Assembly: GCA_031553885.1 (NCBI GenBank)
Contig: JAVBKV010000004.1
Coordinates: forward strand, 62,001-126,000
Direction of reading: 5' to 3'
From: JAVBKV01 sp031553885
Lineage (GTDB): Bacteria; Bacteroidota; Bacteroidia; Bacteroidales; Azobacteroidaceae
DNA length: 64,000 nucleotides
The stretch's first letter is position 1; each line of letters opens with the position of its first letter. The position numbers and the translations under genes are program-made. Shown here piece by piece: positions 50,529-59,606 of the stretch. A model generated the notes under the pieces. That model was not told the DNA's origin and did not search any database. It saw nothing but the letters and a program-made list of their open reading frames with translations.

Positions 50529-51359
50529 ATGAAAATTGGAATTGACTTAGGAGGAACCAACGTCCGGATCGGATTGGTAGAAAACGGAGAAATTGTAAAA
50601 AAAATCGTAAAGCCGACACCGGCCGATCAACCGGAAGCAGTTGTTATCGACTACATCTCGGGACTGATTGAAGAATTAATGTCTCCGGCCGTAAAAGGGA
50701 TCGGCATTGGAGTTCCTTCGGTAGTAGACGGAGAAAAAGGAATTGTTTATAACGTGGCAAACATCCCGGCCTGGAAAGAGGTACATTTGAAAGACATCCT
50801 GGAAAAAAGATTCAACGTACCGGTATTTGTCAACAACGATTCCAATTGTTTTGCATTAGGGGAAAAAACTGCAGGAAAAGGAAAACCATTCAAAAACATG
50901 CTGGGTGTTACACTCGGAACCGGTGTAGGCGCCGGAGTAATTATCCACAACGAATTATTCTCAGGAAGCAATACCGGAGCCGGAGAAATCGGATGCATTC
51001 CTTACCTGGAACACAACATGGAATATTATTGCAGTAGCAATTTCTTTGTGGCTTTCCACGGAATCACGGGAAAAGAAGCAGCCCAACGGGCATCCGGTGG
51101 AGACGAAAAAGCCCTGGAAATCTGGAAAGAATTCGGAGGACACATGGGAAAACTGGTTCAGACAATTTTATACGCTTACGACCCCGACGCAATTATTTTC
51201 GGTGGCGGAATCGCAAGCGCTTATCCTTACTTCGAAGCAGCAATGAGAGAATCCCTGACGGACTTTGATTATCCGGAAATTGCTAAAAAACTGCAAATAC
51301 TCATTTCCGAGAAAGAAGACATCGCACTGCTGGGTGCAGCATCGCTGGTCCGGGAATAA
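50529..51359 (+). CDS. ROK family sugar kinase (probable glucokinase)
   Basis: A 276-residue ROK protein: ATP loop IGIDLGGTNVRIGLVENG, catalytic Asp in VFVNNDSNCFALGE, GVTLGTGVGAGVIIHNELFSG, GAGEIGCIPYLE and IIFGGGIASAYPYF. No DNA-binding domain is present, so it is a kinase rather than a repressor. The usual ROK zinc motif (CxCGxxGC) is not complete: after GEIGC only one Cys (YYCSSNFF) is seen. It phosphorylates glucose or a related hexose. The start context is ATGCACGTATGAAA. It converges on proC with 17 nt between. Confidence 0.85.
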   Translation: MKIGIDLGGTNVRIGLVENGEIVKKIVKPTPADQPEAVVIDYISGLIEELMSPAVKGIGIGVPSVVDGEKGIVYNVANIPAWKEVHLKDILEKRFNVPVFVNNDSNCFALGEKTAGKGKPFKNMLGVTLGTGVGAGVIIHNELFSGSNTGAGEIGCIPYLEHNMEYYCSSNFFVAFHGITGKEAAQRASGGDEKALEIWKEFGGHMGKLVQTILYAYDPDAIIFGGGIASAYPYFEAAMRESLTDFDYPEIAKKLQILISEKEDIALLGAASLVRE

Positions 51360-51376
51360 TTATTTCAACGAACGGA

Positions 51377-52177
51377 TCAGGACCTGCTGGCTTTCATCGC
51401 CTGAATAATGGCATGAGAAAAACCATTGGCCTCCAATTCGTTCAATCCTTTGATGGTAATACCTCCCGGTGTGGTCACTTTATCGATTTCCTCCTCAGGG
51501 TTGGCTTGGGTATGAAGGAGCAGTTCGGCTGCTCCTTTCATCGTATAAGCAACCAGTTCCTGAGCCTCTTTCGGATAAAATCCCATTTCGACTCCGGCCT
51601 GCATGGCAGCGCGAACATACCGGAAAAGGTAAGCGATCCCGCAGGAAGACAAGGCAATACCAGCTCCCAGTTTATCCTCATCCAGCAAAACAGCCTTTCC
51701 CAATTCATTGAAAATTTTCAATAATAATGTTTCCTGTTCCGAAGAAGCATTATCAGAAGCAATCAGGGTCATGCTTTCCCCAACTGCGACAGCCGTATTG
51801 GGAATGACACGAAAAACCGCCGGTAAATCCAGAACCTCCATAGGTCGCGTCAAGGCTTTGTTTATATCCTGAAGCGTAACTCCGGCTGCAATGGAAACCA
51901 GGATCTGCCTGCTGTAATCCAATTTGAACTTGATATCCAGAATAACATCCTGAATCATCCAGGGCTTGACGGATAGGATAATCATATCAGCCTCAGCCAC
52001 ACTGTCGTAATCATCCAGGATAGTCCGGATATCCGGATTAAAAGCACGTAAAGCATCCAAAGGCGCCTGATTCACATCAATGACTGTGATATCAGCGGCT
52101 TTGAAAACAGTTCCCTGAATCAGGCCGCGAACGATAGCGCCGCCCATATTTCCTCCTCCAATGATGGTTAGTTTCAT
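51377..52177 (-). CDS. proC: Pyrroline-5-carboxylate reductase
   Basis: A 266-residue enzyme catalysing the last step of proline synthesis (P5C to proline with NAD(P)H). The Rossmann start is MKLTIIGGGNMGGAIVRGLI; SVKPWMIQDVI and RVIPNTAVAVGESMTLI are conserved, and the C-terminal DKVTTPGGITIKGLNELE is the ProC signature. The start is placed at 52177, where ATG overlaps the argD stop (ATGA); a 20-residue upstream extension in the same frame has no family match. It is the last gene of the arginine operon, a usual arrangement in Bacteroidales. Confidence 0.95.
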   Translation of the reverse strand: MKLTIIGGGNMGGAIVRGLIQGTVFKAADITVIDVNQAPLDALRAFNPDIRTILDDYDSVAEADMIILSVKPWMIQDVILDIKFKLDYSRQILVSIAAGVTLQDINKALTRPMEVLDLPAVFRVIPNTAVAVGESMTLIASDNASSEQETLLLKIFNELGKAVLLDEDKLGAGIALSSCGIAYLFRYVRAAMQAGVEMGFYPKEAQELVAYTMKGAAELLLHTQANPEEEIDKVTTPGGITIKGLNELEANGFSHAIIQAMKASRS

Positions 52178-53301
52178 GATATAATAATTTTTTTGAACCG
52201 GTTGATAAATATTTCGGCCTCCTGCATGGAAATACAAAGCGGAGGCAGTAAACGGAACACATGAGGTCCGGTTACCCCGGTGAAGATTTTTTCTTCAAAC
52301 AGCAACTTGTTTCTCTTTTCTTTTATCGGCTCTTCGAATTCCAGACCGATCATCAGCCCACGGCCCCTGACTTCCTTGATTTGTGGAATTTGTTTCAATT
52401 CATCCATCAGGTAGGCGCCTACCTTCCGGACATTATCCATCAGGTTTTCATTTTTCATGATATCCAATACGGCAATGGCAGCCGCACACGCCAGGTGATT
52501 TCCACCAAAGGTAGTTCCCAACTGACCATGAACAGCCTGAAATTCCGGACTGATCAAAACTCCTGCAACCGGAAAACCGTTACCCATTCCTTTAGCTGTC
52601 GTGATGATATCAGGCCGGATACCCGCATATTGGTGAGCGAAAAATTTTCCACTTCTTCCGTAACCCGACTGAATCTCATCCAGAATCAACACGGTACCTG
52701 TTTCTTTGCAGGTCCGGCTCAATTCCCGGAGGAATGCATCATCCGGAATCTGAATTCCGCCGACTCCTTGTATGCCTTCAATTATAACAGAAGAAACCTC
52801 CCGGGTGTTCAGCACTTCCCTGACCTTTTCGATATCGTTGAAAGGCAGGAAAATCACCTCTGGCCCATCATTAACAGGAGCCTGATACTTAGGAATATCG
52901 GTTACCTTAACTGCAGCAGCCGTTCTTCCGTGAAAAGCCTGCCGGAAAGCAACTACTTTTTTTCTTCCGTTATGAAAAGAAGCCAGCTTGAGCGCATTCT
53001 CATTTGCTTCGGCTCCGGAATTGATCAGAAACAGAGAATAATCCTCATATCCCGATAACTCACCTAATTTCTCCGCAACTTCCACCTGCAGGTTGTTAAC
53101 CACCGAATTGGAATAAAAAGCAATGCGATTCAATTGTTTCGTGAGCATCTCCACATAATACGGATGGGAATGTCCCACGGAAATGACAGCGTGTCCTCCG
53201 TAAAAATCCAGGTACTCTGTCCCTTGCTGATCATATACTTTACATCCCTGTGCGTTGACCGGCTCGATCGCCCACAACGGATAAACATCAAACGGCTTCA
53301 T
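52174..53301 (-). CDS. argD: Acetylornithine (succinylornithine) aminotransferase
   Basis: A 375-residue class III aminotransferase: YLDFYGGHAVISVGHSHPYYVEML, GAEANENALKLA, RQAFHGRTAAAVKVT, ILDEIQSGYGRSGKFFAHQYAGIRPDIITTAKGMGNGFPVA with the PLP Lys in TTAKG, and TTFGGNHLACAAA. It converts acylated glutamate semialdehyde to acylated ornithine. Bacteroidetes may use N-succinyl rather than N-acetyl intermediates; this cannot be decided here. It follows argC by 47 nt that hold an AATTCTTAA repeat, and overlaps proC by 4 nt. Confidence 0.95.
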   Translation of the reverse strand: MKPFDVYPLWAIEPVNAQGCKVYDQQGTEYLDFYGGHAVISVGHSHPYYVEMLTKQLNRIAFYSNSVVNNLQVEVAEKLGELSGYEDYSLFLINSGAEANENALKLASFHNGRKKVVAFRQAFHGRTAAAVKVTDIPKYQAPVNDGPEVIFLPFNDIEKVREVLNTREVSSVIIEGIQGVGGIQIPDDAFLRELSRTCKETGTVLILDEIQSGYGRSGKFFAHQYAGIRPDIITTAKGMGNGFPVAGVLISPEFQAVHGQLGTTFGGNHLACAAAIAVLDIMKNENLMDNVRKVGAYLMDELKQIPQIKEVRGRGLMIGLEFEEPIKEKRNKLLFEEKIFTGVTGPHVFRLLPPLCISMQEAEIFINRFKKIIIS

Positions 53302-53303
53302 GC

Positions 53304-53346
53304 TGTATAATTTTTAATTCTTAATTCTTAATTTTTAATTCTTAAC
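53304..53346. repeat. AATTCTTAA-type intergenic repeat
   Basis: The argC-argD gap consists almost wholly of TTTTTAATTCTTAATTC units, matching one arm of the repeat at 44090-44197. Confidence 0.6.
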
Positions 53347-53348
53347 TC

Positions 53349-54320
53349 TCAAAACCCTCCCGGTTTCAACTGCAATCCCACATTTTCCCTCAATCCGAAC
53401 ATCAGGTTGAAGTTATGTACAGCCTGTCCGGAAGCTCCTTTCAACAAATTATCTATTACGGAAATAATCAGCAACTTATTGCCATATTTCTCTAAATAAA
53501 GAACACATTTGTTGGTATTAACTACTTGTTTCAGGTCCGGATTTTTATCTGTCAGAAAGGTAAAAGCAGCATCCTTGTAAAAATTTGCATACAACTGTGT
53601 TGCTTCTTCCAACGAAAGATCACAATCCGTATAAGCAGAAGCAAAAATCCCGCGTGAAAAATTGCCACGGACCGGTATGAAATGAATCGCTGCATCTAAT
53701 CCTTCCTGCAGTTGCGCAAGAGACTGACGGATCTCTTTCAGATGCTGATGCTCAAACGGCTTGTATACCGATATGTTGTTGTCTCTCCAGCTGAAATGGG
53801 TAGTAGCACCAGGTTTAACGCCGGCTCCGGTAGATCCCGTAATTGCATTCACATGTACCTCGCTTCGGATCAACTGACGGGAAGCCAAAGGCAAAAGGGC
53901 CAGTTGGATCGCAGTGGCAAAGCACCCCGGATTAGCGACATGCATTGCTTTTCCGATTGCTTTTTTATTCAATTCGGGCAACCCGTAAACAAAATCGTGC
54001 GAACCATCGGCATGTCTGTAATCGGTCGACAGATCGATGATTCTGATTCTTTCGGGAATAAGGTTTTCTTCGATAAACTTTTTACTATCTCCGTGCGCCG
54101 AGCAAAGAAATAAGGCATCCACCTGTCCGAAGGGATGAGTATCAGAAAATACCAGATCAGTCTCCCCGATCAGTCCGCCATGTACATCGGTAATTTTATT
54201 CCCGGCATTGCTGGTACTGTGCACAAATACAATTTCAACGCCCGGATGATTGATCAAAATCCGGATCAACTCTCCGGCCGTATAACCGGCCCCACCGATA
54301 ATTCCTACTTTTATATTCAT
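53349..54320 (-). CDS. argC: N-acetyl-gamma-glutamyl-phosphate reductase
   Basis: A 323-residue enzyme of arginine synthesis that reduces acylglutamyl phosphate to the semialdehyde. NADP loop: VGIIGGAGYTAGELIRIL. The catalytic Cys is in HVANPGCFATAIQLALLPL; GSTGAGVKPGATTHFSWRDNNISVYKPFEHQHL and HFIPVRGNFSRGIF are family motifs. Normal length. It lies 14 nt after argG. Confidence 0.96.
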   Translation of the reverse strand: MNIKVGIIGGAGYTAGELIRILINHPGVEIVFVHSTSNAGNKITDVHGGLIGETDLVFSDTHPFGQVDALFLCSAHGDSKKFIEENLIPERIRIIDLSTDYRHADGSHDFVYGLPELNKKAIGKAMHVANPGCFATAIQLALLPLASRQLIRSEVHVNAITGSTGAGVKPGATTHFSWRDNNISVYKPFEHQHLKEIRQSLAQLQEGLDAAIHFIPVRGNFSRGIFASAYTDCDLSLEEATQLYANFYKDAAFTFLTDKNPDLKQVVNTNKCVLYLEKYGNKLLIISVIDNLLKGASGQAVHNFNLMFGLRENVGLQLKPGGF

Positions 54321-54334
54321 TCTGATTGAATTTC

Positions 54335-55537
54335 TTACTTCTTATTCCGTTTTTGTACTGCATGGTAAATTTTAGTCGGTACAGCCATGATCTTGGTAAA
54401 ACCTTTGGCATCATCGGCAGTCCAGGCTTTATTGATTTCCCCATATTCACCGAAATCGGTTTTCATCAGGTCGAAATCACTTTCAACGCCCACCAGGGTA
54501 TAGCCGTAAGGACGGAGCTGGATGGTTACCTTTCCGGTCACATTTTGTTGAGAATGTTCCAGGAAAGCCTCCATGTCCCGCATCACAGGATCTAAATACT
54601 GCGCTTCGTGAAGAAACATGCCGTACCAGGTTCCGATCTGTTCTTTCCAATACTGTTGCCACTTGGTGAGGGTATGTTTTTCCAGCATCTTATGCGCGTT
54701 GATAATCACGAGAGGCGCAGACGCTTCAAAACCTACGCGGCCTTTAATACCAATGATTGTATCGCCGATGTGCATATCGCGACCGATGGCATAACGGGAA
54801 GTGATGGCTTCCACCTCCTGGATCGCTTTTACTTTATCCATGAATTTCTTTCCGTTCACTTCCGAGATTTCTCCCTGTTCAAAGCTGATGGTCAGCGCCT
54901 CCGATCCTTGTTCCTGCAACTGGGAAGGATAAGCTTTTTCGGGCAGGGTTTGTTCCGATTTCAGGGTTTCCTTACCTCCGATACTGGTACCCCAAAGTCC
55001 TTTGTTGATGGAATATTCCATTTTAGTGAAATCCGCTTCGTACCCATGTTCTTTGAGATAGTTAATCTCATATTCACGGGTCAGGATCATATCGCGGGTA
55101 GGTGTCAGAATTTTAATTTCCGGAGCCAGCACATCGAAAGTCAGGTCGAAACGAACCTGGTCGTTACCCGCACCGGTACTGCCGTGAGCCACATAATCTG
55201 CGCCGATTTCCTTGGCGTAATTAATGATGGCAATCGCCTGAAAAATACGTTCGGAACTCACAGAAATCGGATAGGTTCCATTTCGAAGCACATTCCCGAA
55301 AACCATGTACCGGATGCTTTTATTGTAGTATTCCTGTGTAATATCTAAGGAAACGTGTTTTTTAGCTCCCAGTTTGTAAGCCCGTTCTTCTATTTTTTTG
55401 AGTTCTTCCTCATCGAATCCCCCGGTATTGGCTACCGCGGTATATACTTCATACCCTTTTTCCTGCGACAGGTACATGGCACAAAAAGAAGTGTCCAATC
55501 CACCGCTGAAAGCTAAAACTACTTTTTCCTTTTTCAT
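54335..55537 (-). CDS. argG: Argininosuccinate synthase
   Basis: A 400-residue enzyme joining citrulline and aspartate with ATP. PP-loop: VVLAFSGGLDTSFCAMYL. AHGSTGAGNDQVRFDL and SINKGLWGTSIGGKETL are conserved substrate-binding regions. It lies 41 nt after the GNAT gene in the argR-led operon, whose double ARG box predicts repression by arginine. Full length and intact. Confidence 0.96.
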   Translation of the reverse strand: MKKEKVVLAFSGGLDTSFCAMYLSQEKGYEVYTAVANTGGFDEEELKKIEERAYKLGAKKHVSLDITQEYYNKSIRYMVFGNVLRNGTYPISVSSERIFQAIAIINYAKEIGADYVAHGSTGAGNDQVRFDLTFDVLAPEIKILTPTRDMILTREYEINYLKEHGYEADFTKMEYSINKGLWGTSIGGKETLKSEQTLPEKAYPSQLQEQGSEALTISFEQGEISEVNGKKFMDKVKAIQEVEAITSRYAIGRDMHIGDTIIGIKGRVGFEASAPLVIINAHKMLEKHTLTKWQQYWKEQIGTWYGMFLHEAQYLDPVMRDMEAFLEHSQQNVTGKVTIQLRPYGYTLVGVESDFDLMKTDFGEYGEINKAWTADDAKGFTKIMAVPTKIYHAVQKRNKK

Positions 55538-55578
55538 TTTCTATATCGTTTTATTTATAATTCATAATCACAACATTT

Positions 55579-56133
55579 CTACTCCTTCTTCCTGTTTTTG
55601 GCATGAGGATCAAACAACATGGCCGTACAGATGCAATATTTCCGGTCGGTACGTAACAGGATGTCGTAATTGACACACCCCTGACATCCCCTCCAGAAAG
55701 CATCGTCGTTGGTCAGATCGGCAAATGTGACCGGGACATAACCCAGCGCCGTGTTGATCTTCATAACTGCCGCCCCTGAGGTAAGTCCGAAAAGCTTGGC
55801 ATCCGGGAACATCGTCCGGGAAAGTTCGAATGATTTTTCTTTGATACGCATGGCCAGGCCGTGTCCGCGAAATTTTTCTACCACGATCAACCCGGAGTTA
55901 GCCACGTATTGTTTATTTCCCCAGCTTTCAATGTAGCAAAAGCCGGCAAACTCGCCGTCCACCAAAGCAATGATGGCCTTACCCTCACGCATTTTCTGCT
56001 CCACGTATTCCGGCGTACGCTTGGCAATACCGGTCCCCCTCACTTTAGCGGCAGCTTCTATAGTACTCAATATGACAGGCACATATTGAATGTGACTTTC
56101 GTTTGCAATAACCACCTCGATTTCGTTATCCAT
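55579..56133 (-). CDS. GNAT acetyltransferase of the arginine operon, with C-terminal Cys cluster
   Basis: A 184-residue GNAT-fold protein: VVEKFRGHGLAMRIKEKSFEL is the acetyl-CoA loop (Q/RxxGxG/A). The C-terminal part has four cysteines, GCQGCVNY and KYCICTAM, which may bind a metal. Its position between argR and argG is conserved in Bacteroidales, and it is a candidate for the acyl-CoA:glutamate step of arginine synthesis, though direct proof from sequence is not possible. It is 17 nt after argR and 41 nt before argG. Confidence 0.8.
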   Translation of the reverse strand: MDNEIEVVIANESHIQYVPVILSTIEAAAKVRGTGIAKRTPEYVEQKMREGKAIIALVDGEFAGFCYIESWGNKQYVANSGLIVVEKFRGHGLAMRIKEKSFELSRTMFPDAKLFGLTSGAAVMKINTALGYVPVTFADLTNDDAFWRGCQGCVNYDILLRTDRKYCICTAMLFDPHAKNRKKE

Positions 56134-56150
56134 ATTCTATCTACAAACAA

Positions 56151-56630
56151 TTATTGTTTAATATTCGGTATAAAAAGAGCCAGTGATCCGATAATCTCGT
56201 CCCGGCTGATTCCTTCTCTCGGAATTAATAAAATAGTATCGTCCCCGGCTATCGTACCAAGGACGGAATGGGTAGCCCGGTTATCGATATCCGAAGCGAT
56301 TCCCATCGCATACCCGGGACGCGTTTTAACGACAGCTAAGTTTCCGGAAAATTCAATGGAAATAAATCCCCGGGAAACCAATTCTCTTTCCGAAGAACCG
56401 GAATGTATATTTTTTGTATAATCATTCACTCCTGGAAGCGCATAAACATAATTTCCTCCGGCATCCGGAATCTTGATTATTTTCAATTGCTTCATATCCC
56501 GGGAAAGCGTAGCCTGAGTCACAGCGATCCTTTCTGCTGAAAGAAGATTCAACAGTTCTTCCTGATTACTGACAGCATGACTGCCTACCAGCCTCCGGAT
56601 CACATTTAACCGCTCTTTTTTGCTTTTCAT
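56151..56630 (-). CDS. argR: Arginine repressor
   Basis: A 159-residue ArgR: N-terminal winged helix (RLNVIRRLVGSHAVSNQEELLNLLSAERIAVTQATLSRDMKQL with the SRD recognition part), and a C-terminal oligomerisation/arginine-binding domain (VVKTRPGYAMGIASDIDNRATHSVLGTIAGDDTILLIPREG). It acts as a hexamer that represses arginine genes when arginine is bound. Two ARG boxes with a 3-bp gap stand one base before its ATG, so it probably represses its own operon. Confidence 0.96.
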   Translation of the reverse strand: MKSKKERLNVIRRLVGSHAVSNQEELLNLLSAERIAVTQATLSRDMKQLKIIKIPDAGGNYVYALPGVNDYTKNIHSGSSERELVSRGFISIEFSGNLAVVKTRPGYAMGIASDIDNRATHSVLGTIAGDDTILLIPREGISRDEIIGSLALFIPNIKQ

Positions 56631-56631
56631 T

Positions 56632-56670
56632 TATGTATAAATATACAAATAAACTGCAAAATTATACATA
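56632..56670 (-). promoter_or_regulatory. Tandem ARG boxes upstream of argR
   Basis: Box 1 (56649 to 56632, minus strand TTTGTATATTTATACATA) fits the enterobacterial ARG-box consensus TNTGNATWWWWATNCANA at every position. Box 2 (56670 to 56653, TATGTATAATTTTGCAGT) fits with two mismatches. The 3-bp spacing equals that of paired ARG boxes bound by one ArgR hexamer. Confidence 0.8.
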
Positions 56671-56780
56671 AATCTGATAAGTTGTATCAAAAAAGAAGTT
56701 TTTTAATGAAGAATAGAATTAAAAAAATACAGAGGAGTTTATCAAGAAATAAAAAATGATACAATTCGTTAAAAAAGTAG

Positions 56781-56788
56781 TAATTTTG
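56781..56788 (+). promoter_or_regulatory. -7 box for the M48 protease gene
   Basis: TAATTTTG matches TAnnTTTG, about 57 nt before the ATG at 56845. The -33 element is weak. Confidence 0.4.
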
Positions 56789-56844
56789 GTCTGGAATTTG
56801 TTATAATCAATAGAGATGTTTACCTGAAAACAAAAAAAATAACA

Positions 56845-57699
56845 ATGAAAAAAATCTTCTTCTTCCTTTTATGTGTAGCAGGAATGTATGGCTGCAGCAG
56901 TGTTCCGGTAACCGGACGCCAGCAATTATCACTGGTTTCCGATCAGGATGTCCTGTCATTGAGTTTACAACAATACGGCGATTACATTAAATCGGCTCCG
57001 ATTTCAACGGATAAAACGAAAACCGCATTAGTGGTTAAAGTAGGCCAGAATATTGCCAATGCAGTAGCGGCCTATTATAAAGCCAATGGAATGGAATCGT
57101 TGCTGAGCGGATACTCCTGGGAGTTTAACCTGGTAAAAGATGATCAGGTAAATGCTTTTTGCATGCCGGGAGGCAAAATTGTGGTATATGAAGGCATATT
57201 GCCTTATACTCAGGATGAAACAGGGTTGGCTGTTGTATTGGGCCATGAGGTGGCACATGCGGTAGCGAAACACGCCAATGAGCGGATGTCACAGGAAATG
57301 GTAGCCCAATACGGAGCTTCGGCTGTCGGTAGCGTACTGAGTAAATCCTCCTCTTCCATGCAAACTGTAGGACAAACTATTTACGGACTGGGAGCACAGT
57401 ACGGCGTCATGCTTCCGTTTAACCGGAAACAGGAGTTGGAAGCCGACCGTTTAGGATTGGTTTTTATGGCGATTGCCGGATATAATCCCAATGCGGCCAT
57501 TCCATTCTGGCAACGGATGTCCAGCCAGGGTGGCGGTACAGTTCCTGAATTTATGAGTACCCACCCTTCTGACCAGAAACGGATCGATCAGATCCAGCAA
57601 TATTTACCGGAAGCATTACAATACTACGGAAAAGGGACACAACCGGCAACAACTCCGGCTAAAAAGGACGCCAAAACCAGCAACGAGTGGAGGTTCTGA
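56845..57699 (+). CDS. M48-family metalloprotease lipoprotein (BepA/LoiP-like)
   Basis: A 284-residue lipoprotein (lipobox GMYGCSSVPVTGRQQLSLVS, the usual opening of this group). The zinc site is HEVAH (His134, Glu135, His138) with the third ligand in RKQELEADRLGL. NAFCMPGGKIVVYEGIL and STHPSDQKRIDQIQQYLP are family motifs. It acts in the periplasm on damaged or misassembled outer-membrane proteins, by analogy with BepA and LoiP. Single gene; its stop lies one base from the convergent MutS-like stop. Confidence 0.92.
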   Translation: MKKIFFFLLCVAGMYGCSSVPVTGRQQLSLVSDQDVLSLSLQQYGDYIKSAPISTDKTKTALVVKVGQNIANAVAAYYKANGMESLLSGYSWEFNLVKDDQVNAFCMPGGKIVVYEGILPYTQDETGLAVVLGHEVAHAVAKHANERMSQEMVAQYGASAVGSVLSKSSSSMQTVGQTIYGLGAQYGVMLPFNRKQELEADRLGLVFMAIAGYNPNAAIPFWQRMSSQGGGTVPEFMSTHPSDQKRIDQIQQYLPEALQYYGKGTQPATTPAKKDAKTSNEWRF

Positions 57700-57700
57700 C

Positions 57701-59503
57701 CTACTCGATAATGATACCCATTTTCTCCATCAGGAAACAGGCGTTCATATTCTGAGCAATACCTTTTCTTAATTGGTAAGAAAAATGAAGTGAATCCCCG
57801 TTTATATCAGCTTCAAAACAATAGTTTCTGACATGACCGGGGAATTCTTTTTCTAATTCACCCAGTAACAAATCATGTGTAGCAATAATACCGCAGGTTC
57901 GCAGGGAGATAAACTGCCGGAGTAAAGCCAGCGATCCTTTCTGCTTATCGACGGAATTTGTTCCTTTCAGGATTTCATCCAGGATAATAAACAACTGTTT
58001 CCCTTCATTCAACTGACCGATAATCATCTGAAGCCGTTTGAGTTCGGCAAAGAAATAAGATTCATTGTCAGCCAACGAATCAGAGGTACGGAGACTGGTC
58101 ACCAGGTATGCGGGATAGACACTCAAAAAAGCGGCACATACCGGAGCTCCGATGCAAGCAAGTAAAAAATTGACTCCCACCGTTCGCAGGTAAGTGCTTT
58201 TCCCTGCCATATTCGCTCCCGTAACAATCATGAAATAAGGGTATGATTCGATGCAAATATCATTTCTGACACACCTATCCTCCTGCATGAGAGGATGCCC
58301 CAGGGAACTGCCCCTGATTTCAAAATAATCAGTGGCTATAACCGGAAATGTATAGTCCGGATGATTATAGGAAAATGCAGACAGCGAGCAGAAAGCATCA
58401 AATTCTCCCAGTTTTTCTATCCACTCATTCAAGAAAGCACCATGCTTGTTTTTCCACTTCTCTATCTGCAACGACTTGCATATATCCCAAAGAAAAACCG
58501 GATTCAACAGAACATGAACCAGCAGGTTGGAACGTTGGTCCAACTCCCCGGCCAGTTGAGCCAGTTGACGGATAACTCCGGATGCCGGTTTTCCATTGAT
58601 CGAAAAGTAAGACTTCAGTTCCGCCAATTGCCCGGACTTCATGTCATTTTGCTCAATAATCCGGATGAGATCGGAATAAGTAGTCAGCACCGCTACCTTT
58701 TTCCCGATCCATTGTTGCAACCGGTTGATTCTTCTAACCTGGCACTCACTGATACCGAAAGTCAGGATGTAGATCAGGAGGTAAACAGAAAAAGGCACCG
58801 TTATAAAAAAAGAAAATGCAATCAAAGCTAACCAGACACATGGAAAGAGGTAAACCAACAGCTTCCACATCCAGGGATGAGGAACTAACGATTTTTTCCG
58901 TATAAAATCCCGGATTTCATCGGCATCCGAACTCTTCCCCGGGTTGATAATACCGGTCACCCGGAAATGATGGATAAGTTCCGGTTGTCCGGCCAGTTCC
59001 CTCACCGATTCCTGACGCATTTCGATGGTCTGTTTATCATCCAGGGGATTCTCAAACCAATGAATCAATAATGATCTTCCGGATGCCGTACAAGTCCTGT
59101 TGACAGACTGAAACAATGATTTATTTCCGAAAATATCCAGGTCTAAGCTGAATGCATGGTTACCGTTTATTTTCTCCCGGGCGCCGTCAAAAGCGCTGAA
59201 ATCATAATCCAGCGCTTTTAATTCATCCTCATCGCATGCAATAGCCGCTTCCAGGTACTGTTTCTTCTTTTGCTGACGGTAATTGACCAGGAGCAATCCG
59301 GAAAAAAAGAACAAACTTATGGCTATCAGTAAAAAGACTTCAAATGCATGATCCCTTTGCCAGTAAACCATCCCGGCCGCAAACAGCACAACACCAAGCC
59401 GGGTAGTTCCAAGATAATGGATGTTTTGCCTGGCGTTTTTAAGAGCTGACTGATTGTCTGAGATTCTTTTCTGGTAGTAAAGTCCGATTGACGTTAATTT
59501 CAT
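57701..59503 (-). CDS. Membrane-anchored MutS-like ATPase
   Basis: A 600-residue protein with paired N-terminal membrane helices (GVVLFAAGMVYWQ and VFLLIAISLFFFSGLLLV, about 35-75) and a second pair (LLVYLFPCVWLALIAFSFFI, VYLLIYILTFG, about 210-250), then a MutS core-like helical region and domain V ATPase (about 405-600): Walker A VTGANMAGKSTYLRTVG, LADNESYFFAELKRLQ, Walker B LFIILDEILKGTNSVDKQKGS, and ATHDLLLGELE. It lacks the mismatch-recognition domain, so it is not a normal MutS. Function unknown; such proteins occur across Bacteroidetes. A -7 box TAAATTTG (59534 to 59527) lies upstream. Confidence 0.85.
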   Translation of the reverse strand: MKLTSIGLYYQKRISDNQSALKNARQNIHYLGTTRLGVVLFAAGMVYWQRDHAFEVFLLIAISLFFFSGLLLVNYRQQKKKQYLEAAIACDEDELKALDYDFSAFDGAREKINGNHAFSLDLDIFGNKSLFQSVNRTCTASGRSLLIHWFENPLDDKQTIEMRQESVRELAGQPELIHHFRVTGIINPGKSSDADEIRDFIRKKSLVPHPWMWKLLVYLFPCVWLALIAFSFFITVPFSVYLLIYILTFGISECQVRRINRLQQWIGKKVAVLTTYSDLIRIIEQNDMKSGQLAELKSYFSINGKPASGVIRQLAQLAGELDQRSNLLVHVLLNPVFLWDICKSLQIEKWKNKHGAFLNEWIEKLGEFDAFCSLSAFSYNHPDYTFPVIATDYFEIRGSSLGHPLMQEDRCVRNDICIESYPYFMIVTGANMAGKSTYLRTVGVNFLLACIGAPVCAAFLSVYPAYLVTSLRTSDSLADNESYFFAELKRLQMIIGQLNEGKQLFIILDEILKGTNSVDKQKGSLALLRQFISLRTCGIIATHDLLLGELEKEFPGHVRNYCFEADINGDSLHFSYQLRKGIAQNMNACFLMEKMGIIIE

Positions 59504-59606
59504 TATTTCTGCTTTTCAAAAAGCTACAAATTTAGCATTTTTTTGAGACAAGAAGAAAACCAGCCATCTTATACCATCAATCTGTTCCTCTATTAAAGCC
59601 CTCTAT

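Noticed and set aside
57701..59503. DNA mismatch repair protein MutS
   Set aside because: It has membrane helices and lacks the mismatch-recognition domain; only the ATPase and core-like region are shared.
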